A stretch of DNA of 64,000 bases, from assembly GCA_030077755.1 (NCBI GenBank), contig JAQJZZ010000014.1, positions 1,550,001 through 1,614,000 of the forward strand. Reading direction: 5' to 3'. The translations under genes and the position numbers were made by a program. The notes beneath the pieces are model-generated. The model was not told where the DNA came from, made no database searches, and saw only the letters and a list, made by a program, of their open reading frames with translations. The DNA comes from Filosporella fistucella (Eukaryota > Ascomycota > Leotiomycetes > Helotiales). Shown one piece after another: positions 1 to 11,109 of this stretch (within the stretch, counting starts at the first letter, position 1; each line of letters opens with the position of its first letter).

Positions 1-265
1 GATCTCCCACCGTGTACGCACAGGGAAGCATGGATTCGTCTGCAAGTGCCCTTCCGTATCAGTTCATCACATGAATTTTCAGGCGTATATTGGACTGAGT
101 GGGTTTTTGCTTATTATAGCGTATTGTAAAAAATTATAAGAGCACATACGAGTTGCAGATAATACTTAGCTTGTATACCTTTAGCTTCTCAGACTCTAGG
201 TCATCCAACTTGCGGTTTCGAACTTGCTCCATCTCTTCAAATTGCTAAGAAGAAATTGAGGCACG

Positions 266-1796
266 ATGAACCTAAAAGCTAATATATGTTTCGCTTTGTC
301 CAGCTTGAGATTTATATTGCTAGCAGTGCAAGGCTTTGAATTGAGAGAACGCGAATCCTCTGGAAGAGTGCCCAGTTTGCAACGGCAACTCCTCAATTAT
401 ATATGAGTAGCTGTGGAAGTACAAAAATTGTTACCACGACTGTGTATATATCGGCTCCCTGTCTCCCTGTAGTCCCTTCCATTTGCCGGACTTCGACAAG
501 TGAAGGGCTTTTTGCCAGCATGTCCTCCGAGGCTTTTCCAACAACTATACTGCGTTCATCATCTCTGGGTACCGTCACATCCGCCACACTTCTCACATCG
601 TCTTTTACATCTGCAGAAATTCCAACCAGCACGACAGAAACTTCGACAACCCATGTCCATTCTATAGTTCAGATCACCTCGACCGTTGAAATAATTCTTC
701 CTTTCAGCTCTGACGCAAGGTCTAGTTTGTCCACCACTTCTCAAGAGAATGATATTTTGCAAACGATCTTGTACATTGAACTGCGATTGATTATGATTCT
801 GACAATAGTAAATCATCGAGAACAGCTTTTCCGGTATCGTCGTTATTCTCTAGGATAGACAATACCAAGTCTCCGTCATCCGGCACAATCCTTTCCTCTT
901 CAAGTCTCTTGACATCGAGTGAGGGGGCAATATCAACCTTGACTTCCAGTTACAAAATATCGATGAGTAGTGCAGGATCTCCGAGTTACTCGTCTACGGG
1001 TCACTCTCTATCAGCCTCCACTATAGAGCTTTCTTCCAGCACGAAAAAGTCTCTGTCACACTCCTCTTTTTCAAGTGCTCGAGCTTCAAGCTCATCCTTG
1101 AAATCTTATATCTCCACCGCCTCAGGAACCTTGTGGACAGTTCTGACTTCTACCACAAGCCCGCATGCTAGTACTATATCAGACAGCGCTTTTAGCACGA
1201 TCTCATCCACTGTCTCGCTCACTCTCTCCTCATATATCAGCTCTACCGCTCCTGGGCAGTTCAGCCTAACATCAGAGCCTTCTGGCGCTTCATTTACAAC
1301 CAAATCAGCAAATTCGGGATCGTTAACATCACTGTTTAGTACTGCAGTCACCTCGCCGACTAGCCTATCATCAGATAGCTCCACCTCTTCGTTGACATCC
1401 ACCCTGACCAAGACAGAAACAATATCGTCTGGATCTGATACTATTTTCACTACGTCTAAATTTCAAACTTCGGAGACGGGTAAAGAAACAACTACAATCA
1501 ACTTCCCAGGTATGCACACCTACCTTCCATAGCCCACTCTCACTACCCGATCAAATAACGGTACATTTGTCACGTCACTTACATTCACCATTGTCACAGA
1601 CATTTTCCCTACGCTATCCACAAGTCTCGATATACCTTCCTCACATGAACTGTCATCTATTACAACTCTCGCAACCTTGTTACCCCCGTATTATCCTACA
1701 TTTGGTGGATATAGATATGGTGGTGGGCAACGCAAACAAGCTGAGACTACGCTAAAGAAGGCATACAAATTTCACAAGCATGAGCGTGAAGCTTGA
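266..1796 (+). CDS. Secreted Ser/Thr-rich mucin-like cell-wall protein, four exons
   Basis: I join exons 266-325, 367-770, 809-1509 and 1600-1796, giving 453 residues in a continuous frame. Exon 1 encodes a hydrophobic signal sequence that runs into ASAQFATA at the first junction, which looks like a signal-peptidase site. The body is low-complexity serine and threonine, as expected of a heavily O-glycosylated surface or secreted protein. It ends in a Tyr/Gly patch (YPTFGGYRYGGG) and a basic tail, so there is no GPI-anchor signal. The third intron removes the in-frame TAG at 1530-1532, so no nonsense mutation is needed. I recognise no catalytic domain. A role at the cell surface is inferred from composition only. 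The introns are short (41, 38 and 90 nt); the first and third are the least certain. Confidence 0.55.
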
Positions 1797-2907
1797 ATAT
1801 TAAAGTGTTACAAACTTCGTATGTGCTATTTTGTGTCTAAACATCATATTTTCGTGATCGTTCGCTAACGAAGTCAGAAAAAAATGGACTGCAATTCTGC
1901 TTTCACTCCTTGGCGCTGATTACTACGGATTACTTGTTTCTTTTGTGACAAGGTTTAATAGAATTGTTTGGGAACGACATTGAAGTGTTAGTGGGAAAGA
2001 ATAATGGTGAATAAATCCAAAATTTACTCGAAGATTTCAAGCCTACGCTTGTTATCTAGAACAGTGATATGCTGTACTTGCTTCACTTGTGATCTCAAAA
2101 ACATATCTGGCCCACTCACATTCATCGAGCCTAGATGCACAATGCTAACAAATGGGGACCTAAAAGCCACTTGGACTTTTAATTTGACAAAGAGGCCAGC
2201 AAGAACCTGTGCAATGGAATAGAGCAGACGGGGAACCGCAGCTAAATTGTTGCTCTGCGGGAGGTAGAAAAGTATCAGGATGTGCACTAATTCTGTGGAC
2301 AATACGTAAATTAGCAGTAGACCTCCTTTCCGCGATAGGAACCGAAGAAGTGAGATCAATAGTGCGTCATCTCGGAGCTTGAGCTTGTACTTCTGCAGAG
2401 TTCGGACTTAGCAGCTTTTGCCAAATTGGGAGAATGATGAGATAATGAGCCCTGCAGCCCACACTTGGCAGCTCGGAATAAAGTTTGCGCGTATTGTCGG
2501 CCGCCGCATGTTCATCATCTTCTTATCATATTTCCACCGTCACTCGGCGCAGCGTATAGATTTGGATTTCTTCACTGCATGTGGGGAGTACCAGGATCGA
2601 GCGTGACTGACATGATGCATGGCGCATCATGAAGTCCTCAAGGATTATGTCCTCGGATTTAGGGAACTAGATAAAACAAGAAAAACGTTTTTTTTATTAT
2701 AAATATTCGATTTTCTCCCAGGGATGAAACTGTCTGTTAAGTACATCACTGATTGATACTTCTGTCGACCTTATTGCAGAATCACTTTCAAATCAGGGTT
2801 GTAGCTGGCCGATTCAAGCAAGACGCCTCCAGAATAAACAACAAAGTCAAAACGGAATTGTTCAAATTTTTTCCGTTGAGAATTGGAAGAGCTTTTAGAG
2901 CATCAAA
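1797..2907. other. Intergenic, about 1.1 kb, no supported gene
   Basis: This holds the 3' flank of the mucin-like gene and the promoter of the dehydrogenase. An open frame at 2024-2359 (-) would encode 111 residues with hydrophobic stretches, but it has no recognisable domain and no partner exons. I see no repeats or RNA genes. Confidence 0.5.
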
Positions 2908-4230
2908 ATGCCATTATTTGACAGAGACACTACAGGGAAGGAGGTTGTTGAATCTTTTCCATTACAGGTAGCGGAAAAGACATGTATGAGCTCCAGCATA
3001 GTCCTTTCGACTCTCTAACAGATCAGCAGTTCTCATCACCGGGCCCAGTACGTCGAATGTCGCTGCATATTCATCACAAATAAGAACGGCGAGCTGCCTC
3101 TGAGCAGTTCGGAATATGCTCGCCTTATTCTCAAGCCCTTGACCTCCAGACTAATTTGTATATAGGTAAAGGATCAATTGGCGCGGAAACGGCTATCTCC
3201 CTTGCGTATGGCTCTCCAGCTACGATTCTTTTACTTGGTCGCACTAAGTCCAAAGTCGTTCCTGTTATCACGAAGATTAATGATCTCAATCCTGCTATAG
3301 ATGTGAGATTCGTTCAGGTGGACCTTGCTTCTCAAGAGTCGGTTCGTTTAGCAGCAGAGCAAATCAACAATCTTGTCCAGAAGATTGACTATATTATCAA
3401 TACAGCTGGGGTGATGGCACTTCCAGAATTCTCCACAACGAAGGAGGGCATTGAGCTGCAATTTGGGAGCAACCACATAGGACATTTCTTGCTGACGAAC
3501 TTGCTTATTCCCAAAGTGCTGGCTGCTGGTGCAGGATCCCGAATTGTTAATGTGGCAAGTACTGGATTTGAACTCGGAGGCGTCAGATTTGATGACTACA
3601 ATTTCAAAGTCAGTTTTCTTGGCTGAATTTGGATGATAGGTAACTCAACAGTGTTAGGAGGGCAAAGAATATAAGCCATGGCTAGCGTACGCCCAGTCTA
3701 AAACCGCCAACGTGCTCTATTCAGCAGGACTTGCCGAAAGATTGATGAGGAAGGGAGTGCAGTCATTCGCTGTACAACCCGGATGTAAGTGGGAAGATAT
3801 ATGGAGGATTGTTCTGACAGGTTTATACAGTTGTCCAAGAATCCAATCTCTCCGCACATGTAACAAATGAAATATGGGCCCAGGTCACTACTCTGGCCAA
3901 AGGTAAGACATTCCAACTCTATTGGTTCAATCACATATAGCTTACTTTGGTCGTGTAGATGAAGACGTTGCATGGGAAGCACCCAAATCGCTTCAGCAAG
4001 GTTGTTCAACCTCTTTGGTTGCTGCTCTAGACACATCCATCGCAGGTACGAGATATTCCCATACCTTTGCGAGAATAAAATTTTAAGAAATATTAGATCG
4101 ATCCGGAGGATTTCTCCAAGACTGTGTAGTCAGACCCGTAGGGAAGGGCTATGCTGAAAGCACAACGAACGTTGAAAAATTGTGGCAATTAAGTGAAAAT
4201 CTGGTGGGCCAAAAATTCGTTCTCACATGA
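2908..4230 (+). CDS. Short-chain dehydrogenase/reductase, seven exons
   Basis: Exons are 2908-2983, 3027-3047, 3166-3608, 3658-3784, 3831-3902, 3959-4045 and 4097-4230. All junctions keep frame and give about 320 residues. Exon 1 starts MPLFDRDTTGKEVV, a typical N-terminus of fungal retinol-dehydrogenase/WW-oxidoreductase-like SDRs. The Rossmann glycine motif VLITGPSKGSIGAE is assembled from the 21-nt exon 2 and exon 3. The NxAG equivalent appears as NTAGVMA, the central helix as FGSNHIGHFLLTNLL, and the catalytic Tyr/Lys as YAQSK at the start of exon 4. It is an NAD(P)H-dependent oxidoreductase; the substrate cannot be told from sequence. It converges on the methyltransferase gene downstream, leaving a 224-bp gap. 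Confidence 0.82.
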
Positions 4231-4454
4231 TAATGCATCTCTCAAAAGGCAAAACGGCATTTCGACGGCTAGGGGCCAACTGCGACAAAATATAAGCGGG
4301 CTCTTAATTGATAGCCCAGAAGCTAGGGTTGTCCCTGAACCAGAAATGAATAACGATTTGGGACCAAAACTCACTTGAGGGCATGTTGTGACCAAAGTAT
4401 GATCCTTGGCGCCTGATCCCCACTGCTCACTGAGTTGCGAGGACTGCAAAGATA

Positions 4455-5319
4455 TCATCGCTGTTTTTGTTTTCTAAAACAGACACTACTAATGGTTTGA
4501 CCTTTTTGACCGCCAAAACTGAAGCTTTTGTACTTGATATTGTCCAAGACACTCAGTTCTCCACCGTTGAACCATGAGCTTAGCTCCTCTTCTGTCCAGT
4601 TACAGCTTGTGACAAGAAATATCCCACCATTTTTGATTAATGGCACGACTCTCTCCTTGTAACCTTCGACTATCCGCCTCCCTTGAGAGTCCTTCTCCTC
4701 GGACAGGCTGATCGCATCGAATGTTCCTTTATCGAGGACCACATCCCACCCCTCTTCATTAGGCCCCTCGAGCACAACCTGAGTAGGATCATGGTTCATA
4801 ATATCCCACCACTTGAACTCTACTGCTCTCGAGCCTTTCCTATCATAACCTTTGTCTATTGCAATCCTCCTAGCGAACTCGATACTCTTTTCCGAATAAT
4901 CGACACCCACCATTCTTCCCTGCCATCCTGCTTCATCCCCCTCGCCTTCCTCGTCGCTGCTCTCTGCTCTTAGCGCAAAGAGCAAATGCCCATTCCCAGT
5001 CCCCAAGTCCAGGAATGTACAATTTTTCTTTCCGATATTTTCACCAAGTATCTTTTCTTCAACGACTTTCGCCTGGATGAACGCAAGGACTTTGTCTTCA
5101 GCTGCCGAATCGTCGAACCAGATGGTGCCTTCATCGGTCGGATCTTGAGAATGATTTGTAATTTCGGTGGTATAGAGATTGTCCCAGCTATAAAACAAAT
5201 GTCAGCAATCAAATTTGGATTGATCGTAGATCACAAAGAGTGGCCGTGACAAACTATTCTTTGGTTCCAAGTTGCGAGGGGTCCAGGTGCTTTGGCTTGG
5301 ACACCTCACTTGGTGCCAT
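4455..5319 (-). CDS. EFM4: EEF1A lysine methyltransferase, EFM4/METTL10 type
   Basis: Exon 1 (5319-5255) encodes an N-terminus ending in LDPSQLGTKE. A 67-nt intron (5254-5188, donor GTTTGT) splits the next Tyr codon, giving the family junction TKEYWDNLY. The protein is 265 residues. Motif I of the class I SAM-dependent fold is LDLGTGNGHLLF. The acidic loop after strand 2 is VGVDYSEKSIEFAR, and the characteristic post-I motif is VLDKGTFDAISL. The C-terminal strands are GGIFLVTSCNWTEEEL. In yeast the family methylates a lysine of elongation factor eEF1A in the cytoplasm. The 10-20 residue acidic insert after motif I (SSDEEGEGDE) is low complexity. Length and motifs match the family well. Confidence 0.88.
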
Positions 5320-5827
5320 ATTATGGAACTTGTTAGATAAAGTACTATGAGACTCCTTGATGAGTGACTAATACTTATGTCGCGGCAGATTGGAACGGTC
5401 TACAGAATGTAGTCTATATTCATTTCCAGAATGTAAACTCCAGTGGATGGCAGAATGACCCCACCATTGATGTATTAGGAAGCGGTGAAATTATGCCTTG
5501 ATTTCCACTGGCAGATATTGTCACGTGATTTCATACTAGCTAAGGTAGACCAAGGGGTCTGGCCAGCACTTAGATACCTACCAACCTCTCTCGAAATCTC
5601 TCTCGACTCGTCTTGGATTCGTATTGTTTCGATTACCTTTTCATATACCCAGTCACATATTTGAGGAAGCAATAGGTTGAAGCACATCGAAAGTATAAGG
5701 GACTATGCTGGTATACTGCTCCTGATCTAGAACAACAAACAGCGAGGCCTCCAGTTCAGGCACAAGCAGAAGCCTAAAACAATGCATCATATCCCTTCAA
5801 GTTCTTTCTTTCTTTATTATCTCTCAT
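5320..5827. promoter_or_regulatory. Intergenic promoter region with a TCACGTGA palindrome
   Basis: This is the upstream region of the methyltransferase and the 3' flank of the PP2A subunit gene. The 8-bp palindrome TCACGTGA lies at 5521-5528, about 200 bp upstream of the methyltransferase start. CACGTG is the E-box core bound by bHLH factors such as Cbf1. The same octamer occurs in the RPS3/myotubularin intergenic region. I see no gene here. Confidence 0.45.
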
Positions 5828-8091
5828 CTATGGTGATGTATTCATTGGCTCTCCTGAAATAGAAGCAGCTGCGGTGGTGGCAAAGAAACGGACATCAACA
5901 TCGTCGTCCTTCTGCAGCTTCTCCAAGTTGGGTAAAATTCTCTCGTCAATAAGGACTTGGCCACGTTGTGAAGGTGCTGCTGAACTCCCCGACTTTTCGA
6001 GTGAGTAGATTGTTCCCTCGTCTGGCAGGCGTTTCAGAACCGAGATGAGCTCAGAGTACGACTTTGCTACGTTGAATCGAATATTGGGGATATCGTCGAC
6101 TACAAGTTTGTCCATCATTGGAAGAATTGATTTCGAAACAACGTCTAAACTGACGACCGTTGCCAGTGTCTCATAGAAGTTAGTACGCGAATAGAAAGGC
6201 ATGCTTGGGATGGAAATACTTACGGTGATTGCGAAGCAAGTAGTCATCCTGTAGAGGTAGTTTGGATGAGCTCCCATCGCCATGACCTTGGGAATGATAG
6301 CCTCATTTGCCCACTCAACTCCAAAGACCTCAGTGAGCTTTTTCAAGTTATGTGTGGCGGCCTCTCGAATAGAGAAGACGGTGTCACCAAGCCATCCCAT
6401 ACATAGGGCGGCAAGTTTCTCGTCAAAGAAATTTACACCCAGTTGACTCGCCAGTAGAGGAATGTATTCGATAATTGCCAAGCGGACTCTCCATTGTTTG
6501 TCTTCTGCAAGCTGGACAATGGCGGGTAGGAGGGATTGTGAGAGCAGCTCAATTCCGATGACTAACTGGTCAGCACTTTAATCGAGAACAAACCAGATTT
6601 GGCATACCTTGGTTAACCAACTCCAGTTTTGAGATAATATGAAGGCGGACATCGGGAAATTCGTCCTTCAGCATTTGGAGGAACATGGGAAGAAGGTGAT
6701 CAATCGTTCTAGATCTTGTTAGTTTGAAGAGTATGAAGATGTTGCAAGACCTACTCTTGCTTTCCAAGAATCGGCGCCAGTCCACTGATTTGTGTGCCGA
6801 GTGCTGCTCGAACGTGCTGGGAAGTATCCGACACCAAGTCCTCTACAGTAGTCATGATATCATTAAGAAGGGTAGTTCTATCAACCAATTTGCAGAAGCC
6901 TTCAGAAAATTAGTGACTTAGTCCTTGTAATTTGAATATACGTACCAGGAATTTGCCCGGCAATAGCTGTCCGAACTTCTGCTTCACTATCTTTCAGAAG
7001 CTTTACGAAAGCAGGAACAAGATCCCTTGTGACGACTTCATCATCCACAGCTTTGGCAATCTAGGTACTGTCAGCAAGAGAATTGTGATACTCCTCAACT
7101 CAACAAACCTTCTCAAACCTATCTGCGACCATGTATCTAACCCGCCAACTCTTGTCTTCAATCAAACTCCTCAATGCAGTAAGTAAGACACCATGGCTGG
7201 ATTGCTGCTCCTTTGGAACAACCTCCGCAATTGCGATCAAAATTTCAACTGTCAATAGCCGAACACTATCTTGATCATCGCTGGCAAGATGTTGAAATAG
7301 GGGTATCATTTCTTCAACAACGATTGTAGCTGGCATCTCCTTCACAAACTTGGCAAGATTATTCGCAGAGGCTCTTCGGACCATCGGGGTTTCATCATGA
7401 ACCAAGAGACCAAATTGCTGTCGAAGCTGCTCTTGCATGGGGGGTGAGGCTTTCTTATAAGGTACATTATAGAGACCAGTGGCAGAAATTTTGGATGTGA
7501 ACCAATCGGCTTTTGAGAGACGAATTGTGAGAGGAATGAAGTACTCTTCCACTTGTTGTGATGAGAGCTCCTCGCAGATCTTGTTTAGTGACTCTACAGC
7601 CTGATATTTTGTCAGCCCCAAGTCACCAATCGAGTCCAGATTGGAGGAATTACCTTCTCCCGCACTAAGGGCTCCTCGATCGCAGCAAGATTCTCCAAAG
7701 GTGACAATAGCACATGACCCCATTCTGGTCCTCCGACGTACTCGACAAAACTGCCAAGTTCTTCGCTCAGCGCTGTAAGAACCTCATCCTCATCTTCAAC
7801 TGATTCTAAAGACGATCTTCAGCCGTGTTTATACAATGGCAAGGGGGATGCGATGCGTACCGTCTAAAAATGGAATCAGCTCCTCTCTTGTGCGCTCAGC
7901 TCCCAGAGCAAGTGCAATCGTTGAGAGACGGTGTATGGCATTTAATCGTAAGAGAACGTCATCGTGCTACAACAGTGTGAGCGAGTGTGCGTCAGCGCAT
8001 CAGCATATATAGCGATTCAAACTACCTTCAATTCATCAATCAATACGGCTATTGGGTAGAGCTCATCTGTCTTATCTGGACCGTCAGACAT
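5828..8091 (-). CDS. TPD3: Protein phosphatase 2A scaffold subunit A (PR65, Tpd3/Paa1)
   Basis: This is the HEAT-repeat scaffold that holds the catalytic C and regulatory B subunits of PP2A. Exon 1 is 8091-8026 (22 codons, [13 protein letters not shown]). The next exon starts at 7966 with [18 protein letters not shown]. Eight or so exons follow, giving roughly 600 residues. Typical HEAT units are visible throughout, for example [18 protein letters not shown], [15 protein letters not shown] and [19 protein letters not shown] near the middle, then [17 protein letters not shown] near the C-terminus. The open frame at 6481-5828 reads through one intron (about 6220-6172) that contains GTAAGT and a perfect TACTAAC branch site; removing it restores FAITTLATVV. 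The gene shares an 876-bp divergent promoter with the Phe-tRNA synthetase gene. Confidence 0.92.
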
Positions 8092-8967
8092 GGCGAATAA
8101 GTCGTAGAAGGTTCGTTATGGGAAGAATTCGTAGAGGTCAACTAGCCAGCCTTCGACCTGTTTACTCTTGGTTGTGTGCAGAAGGGTGATCGCGTGTTGG
8201 CCCGCCTTGCTTCGACTGGACCATGCAGAGTGACAAGAAGCTGATGTAGGGCTGGTGTAGGAAGACGATCCTTTGAAAGTCTAGGTGTGTAGAAAATTAG
8301 CAAGGGTCGAACTGCGCGTTCAAGTTGTTGGAGATGTGGTGGGGGATCAAGGTTAACATGACGGAGCTAGGAGAGCTGCCTTGGTTGAGTAGGCATCCCA
8401 AGCTCAATTGGACATACCTGCACAGCAAGATGTGATCAAGATTGAGTGTAGGGGAGAATGGAGGTGATTGGTGATAGTTAGGTGAAGTCGAGGTTGAGGG
8501 AGATTAACAGTTGCCGCTCTTTCAGATGCTCCTCCACAGCGGTCTGCTTTCCCTCTACGAAATGTTTCCTCGTGAAGGCCTGAGGCTCCAGGCCAACCCA
8601 CCAAAAATTGGAACCTCAGTTGAGGTGTGGCCGCCTAGGTACTATATGAGCAAAAGATCTCAGCCTTGTCTGCCGCGTGGGATAAATTGCTTCCATCTTG
8701 TGACGGTATACCGACAAAATTACGCTTACAGATTCTCGAGTTTTGTTGGCAATAGTCTCACAATCATCTCTCGATCTTCTACCCACTGTGTCCTGCATCT
8801 ACCCTGAAAAGCATTTCAAGCGCCCGCGTCAATTCGACAAATATTATTTTTCGGGAACAGAACAGAGTCACAGTGCGCACCCAAAGCTCGACAACCATTT
8901 TTTCTGCGCAGCGCAAGCTCTACATTAAGTTGAAACACCCAAAGATCTGCAGATTTCGACACATAAA
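8092..8967. promoter_or_regulatory. Divergent promoter between PP2A-A (-) and Phe-tRNA synthetase beta (+)
   Basis: The two start codons face away from each other across 876 bp. Several open frames (for example 8404-8604 on -, 8511-8807 on +) lack homologous motifs and I treat them as leader or promoter sequence. The GT-rich and CT-rich stretches near 8270-8470 look like transcribed leader of the PP2A gene. Confidence 0.5.
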
Positions 8968-10897
8968 ATGCCTACGATCAGTGTTGACAAGGCTGAACTG
9001 TACAAAGCCCTGGGACAGGAGTGAGCTTGCCCCACTATGGTTAGAAGAGTATTAATAGCCTTTACAGGTATACCACCGAGGAGTTTGAGGAATTATGCTT
9101 CGAATTTGGAATCGAGCTTGATGAGGATACCACGAACCAGGAGCGTCCGATTGTCAATGGCAAACCAGAGCCGGCACAACTCAAGATCGAGATACCGGCG
9201 AATCGATATGACATGCTCTGTTTCGAAGGCATAGCCCTAATGCTTAACATTTTCCGAGGAAAGACTCCACTTCCAAACTACAGACTTGTTGCCCCGAAGA
9301 ATGGGAAGGTTGAAACTATCACAGTGCACCCTGACACTCTTAAGGTTCGGCCTTATGTTTCTGGAGCAATCCTAAGGAACATCAAGTTTACTCAAGAAGC
9401 ATATGACTCCTTCATTTCTTTGCAAGACAAGCTTCATCAAAATCTTGCCAGACAGCGAACATTGGTCGCTATCGGAACTCATGACTTAGACACGATCAAG
9501 GGGCCCTTCACATATGAGGCTTTACCGCCACAAGACATTAGTTTCGTTCCCTTGAATCAGACTAAGAAGATGAATGCAGAGGAAATGATGCAGTTCTATG
9601 AGAATGACAAACACCTCGGGAAGTACCTTCACATTATTCGCGATAAGCCGGTCTACCCAGTCATTTATGACTCCAAAAGGGTTGTGTGCTCAATGCCTCC
9701 AATCATCAACGGCGACCACTCTAAGATCACTCTGAAGACCACGAACGTTTTCATTGAAATGACGGGGACAGACCGTACCAAGCTAGAAATTGTGAACAAC
9801 ATCATTGTTGCTATGTTCTCACAATACTGTGCTGAGCCTTTCACTATTGAGCCCGTCAAGATCATCTCTGACCACAACGAGGAGACGAGGCAAACACCTG
9901 ATTTGACTCCGCGCGTGGCGCAGGCCGAAGTTGACTATATTAATAACTGTTGTGGCCTCCAAGAATCCCCTGACAGCATTTGCAAGCTACTTACCAAGAT
10001 GTGCTACACAGCAAAGCCATCCAAAACAGACAAGAATATCATAGATGTCTCTATACCAACAAACCGAGCCGACGTTCTTCACCAGTGTGATATCATGGAA
10101 GATGTTGCCATTGCCTATGGATTCAATAATCTCCCAAGAACTTCACCGAATAAAGCGTCGACAATTGCCCAGCCGTTGATGATCAACAAACTTGGTGACA
10201 TTGTTCGCATGGAGGCGGCTATGGCAGGTTGGAGCGAGGTTATGCCACTCATTCTGTGCTCTCATGACGAAAACTTCGGGTGGCTCAACCGCAAAGACGA
10301 TGGAGAGACTGCGGTCAAGCTTGCAAACCCAAAAACCGCTGAATACCAAGTTGTAAGAACGTCCTTACTCCCTGGTCTTCTCAAAACAATCAGAGAAAAC
10401 AAGAAACATAGTGTACCAATCAAAGTGTTCGAAGTTTCAGATGTTGCGTTCAAGGATCTGACTCTCGAACGAAAGAGCAGAAACGAAAGGCATTTCGCTG
10501 CTGCATGGTATGGCAAGACAAGCGGATTCGAAATTGTGCATGGTTTACTGGACCGCGTCCTCCTTATGCTCAAGACCGCTTTCTTGACGCATGAGGATGG
10601 GCTTGCAGGAAAGCAATTGGACTATGAAGTCAAGCAAGACCCTACAAAGCCTGACGGGTACTGGATTGAGGAAATCGACGAGCCTACCTTTTTTGCAGGT
10701 CATGCAGCTGCCATCTTTTTGCGCATCAATGGAAAGCAAGTAAGGATCGGCGAGTTCGGCATTCTACATCCTACTGTCTTGGACAAGTTTGAATTAAGGT
10801 ATGACTGCCCTCTTTTCAAGCAGTGAGGCACAGAATTGACCTTGTGAACAGATACCCGGTCAGCACGCTAGAAATCAACCTTGAGATCTTCTTGTGA
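8968..10897 (+). CDS. FRS1: Cytosolic phenylalanine-tRNA ligase beta subunit
   Basis: Exons 8968-9020, 9068-10798 and 10852-10897 give 609 residues. Splicing restores [20 protein letters not shown] at the start and [17 protein letters not shown] at the end. The long central open frame by itself is truncated at both ends and stops inside intron 2. The N-terminal region contains [16 protein letters not shown], the editing-domain-like B3/4 segment follows, then the B5 segment ([25 protein letters not shown]) and the C-terminal synthetase-like fold ([15 protein letters not shown]). The enzyme is an alpha2-beta2 heterotetramer that charges tRNA-Phe; the beta subunit supports tRNA binding and editing. 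This is the eukaryotic/archaeal cytosolic form, not the mitochondrial monomer. Confidence 0.95.
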
Positions 10898-11109
10898 TCG
10901 GTTTGTAGCATAGACTCTCAGTTGAAGCATTTATTGCTCCCCAAAAGCATTTAGATTGCATGAAGGATGACCTATGTTCAGAAGTCTTAGAATATCTTCC
11001 TCGCTGCATCAGACAATCCATCTATTGTGACACCGTACTCCTGCAATGTATGCACCTTCCCGCCTTTCAACGCCTACAAGAATACCACTCAAGTCATTTA
11101 TATTCACAA

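Noticed and set aside
1530..1532. In-frame TAG suggesting the mucin-like gene is a pseudogene
   Set aside because: A 90-nt intron (1510-1599) with GTATGC donor and CACAG acceptor removes it and keeps the frame.
2024..2359. 111-residue hydrophobic open frame on the minus strand
   Set aside because: No recognisable domain, no splice partners and no supporting context.
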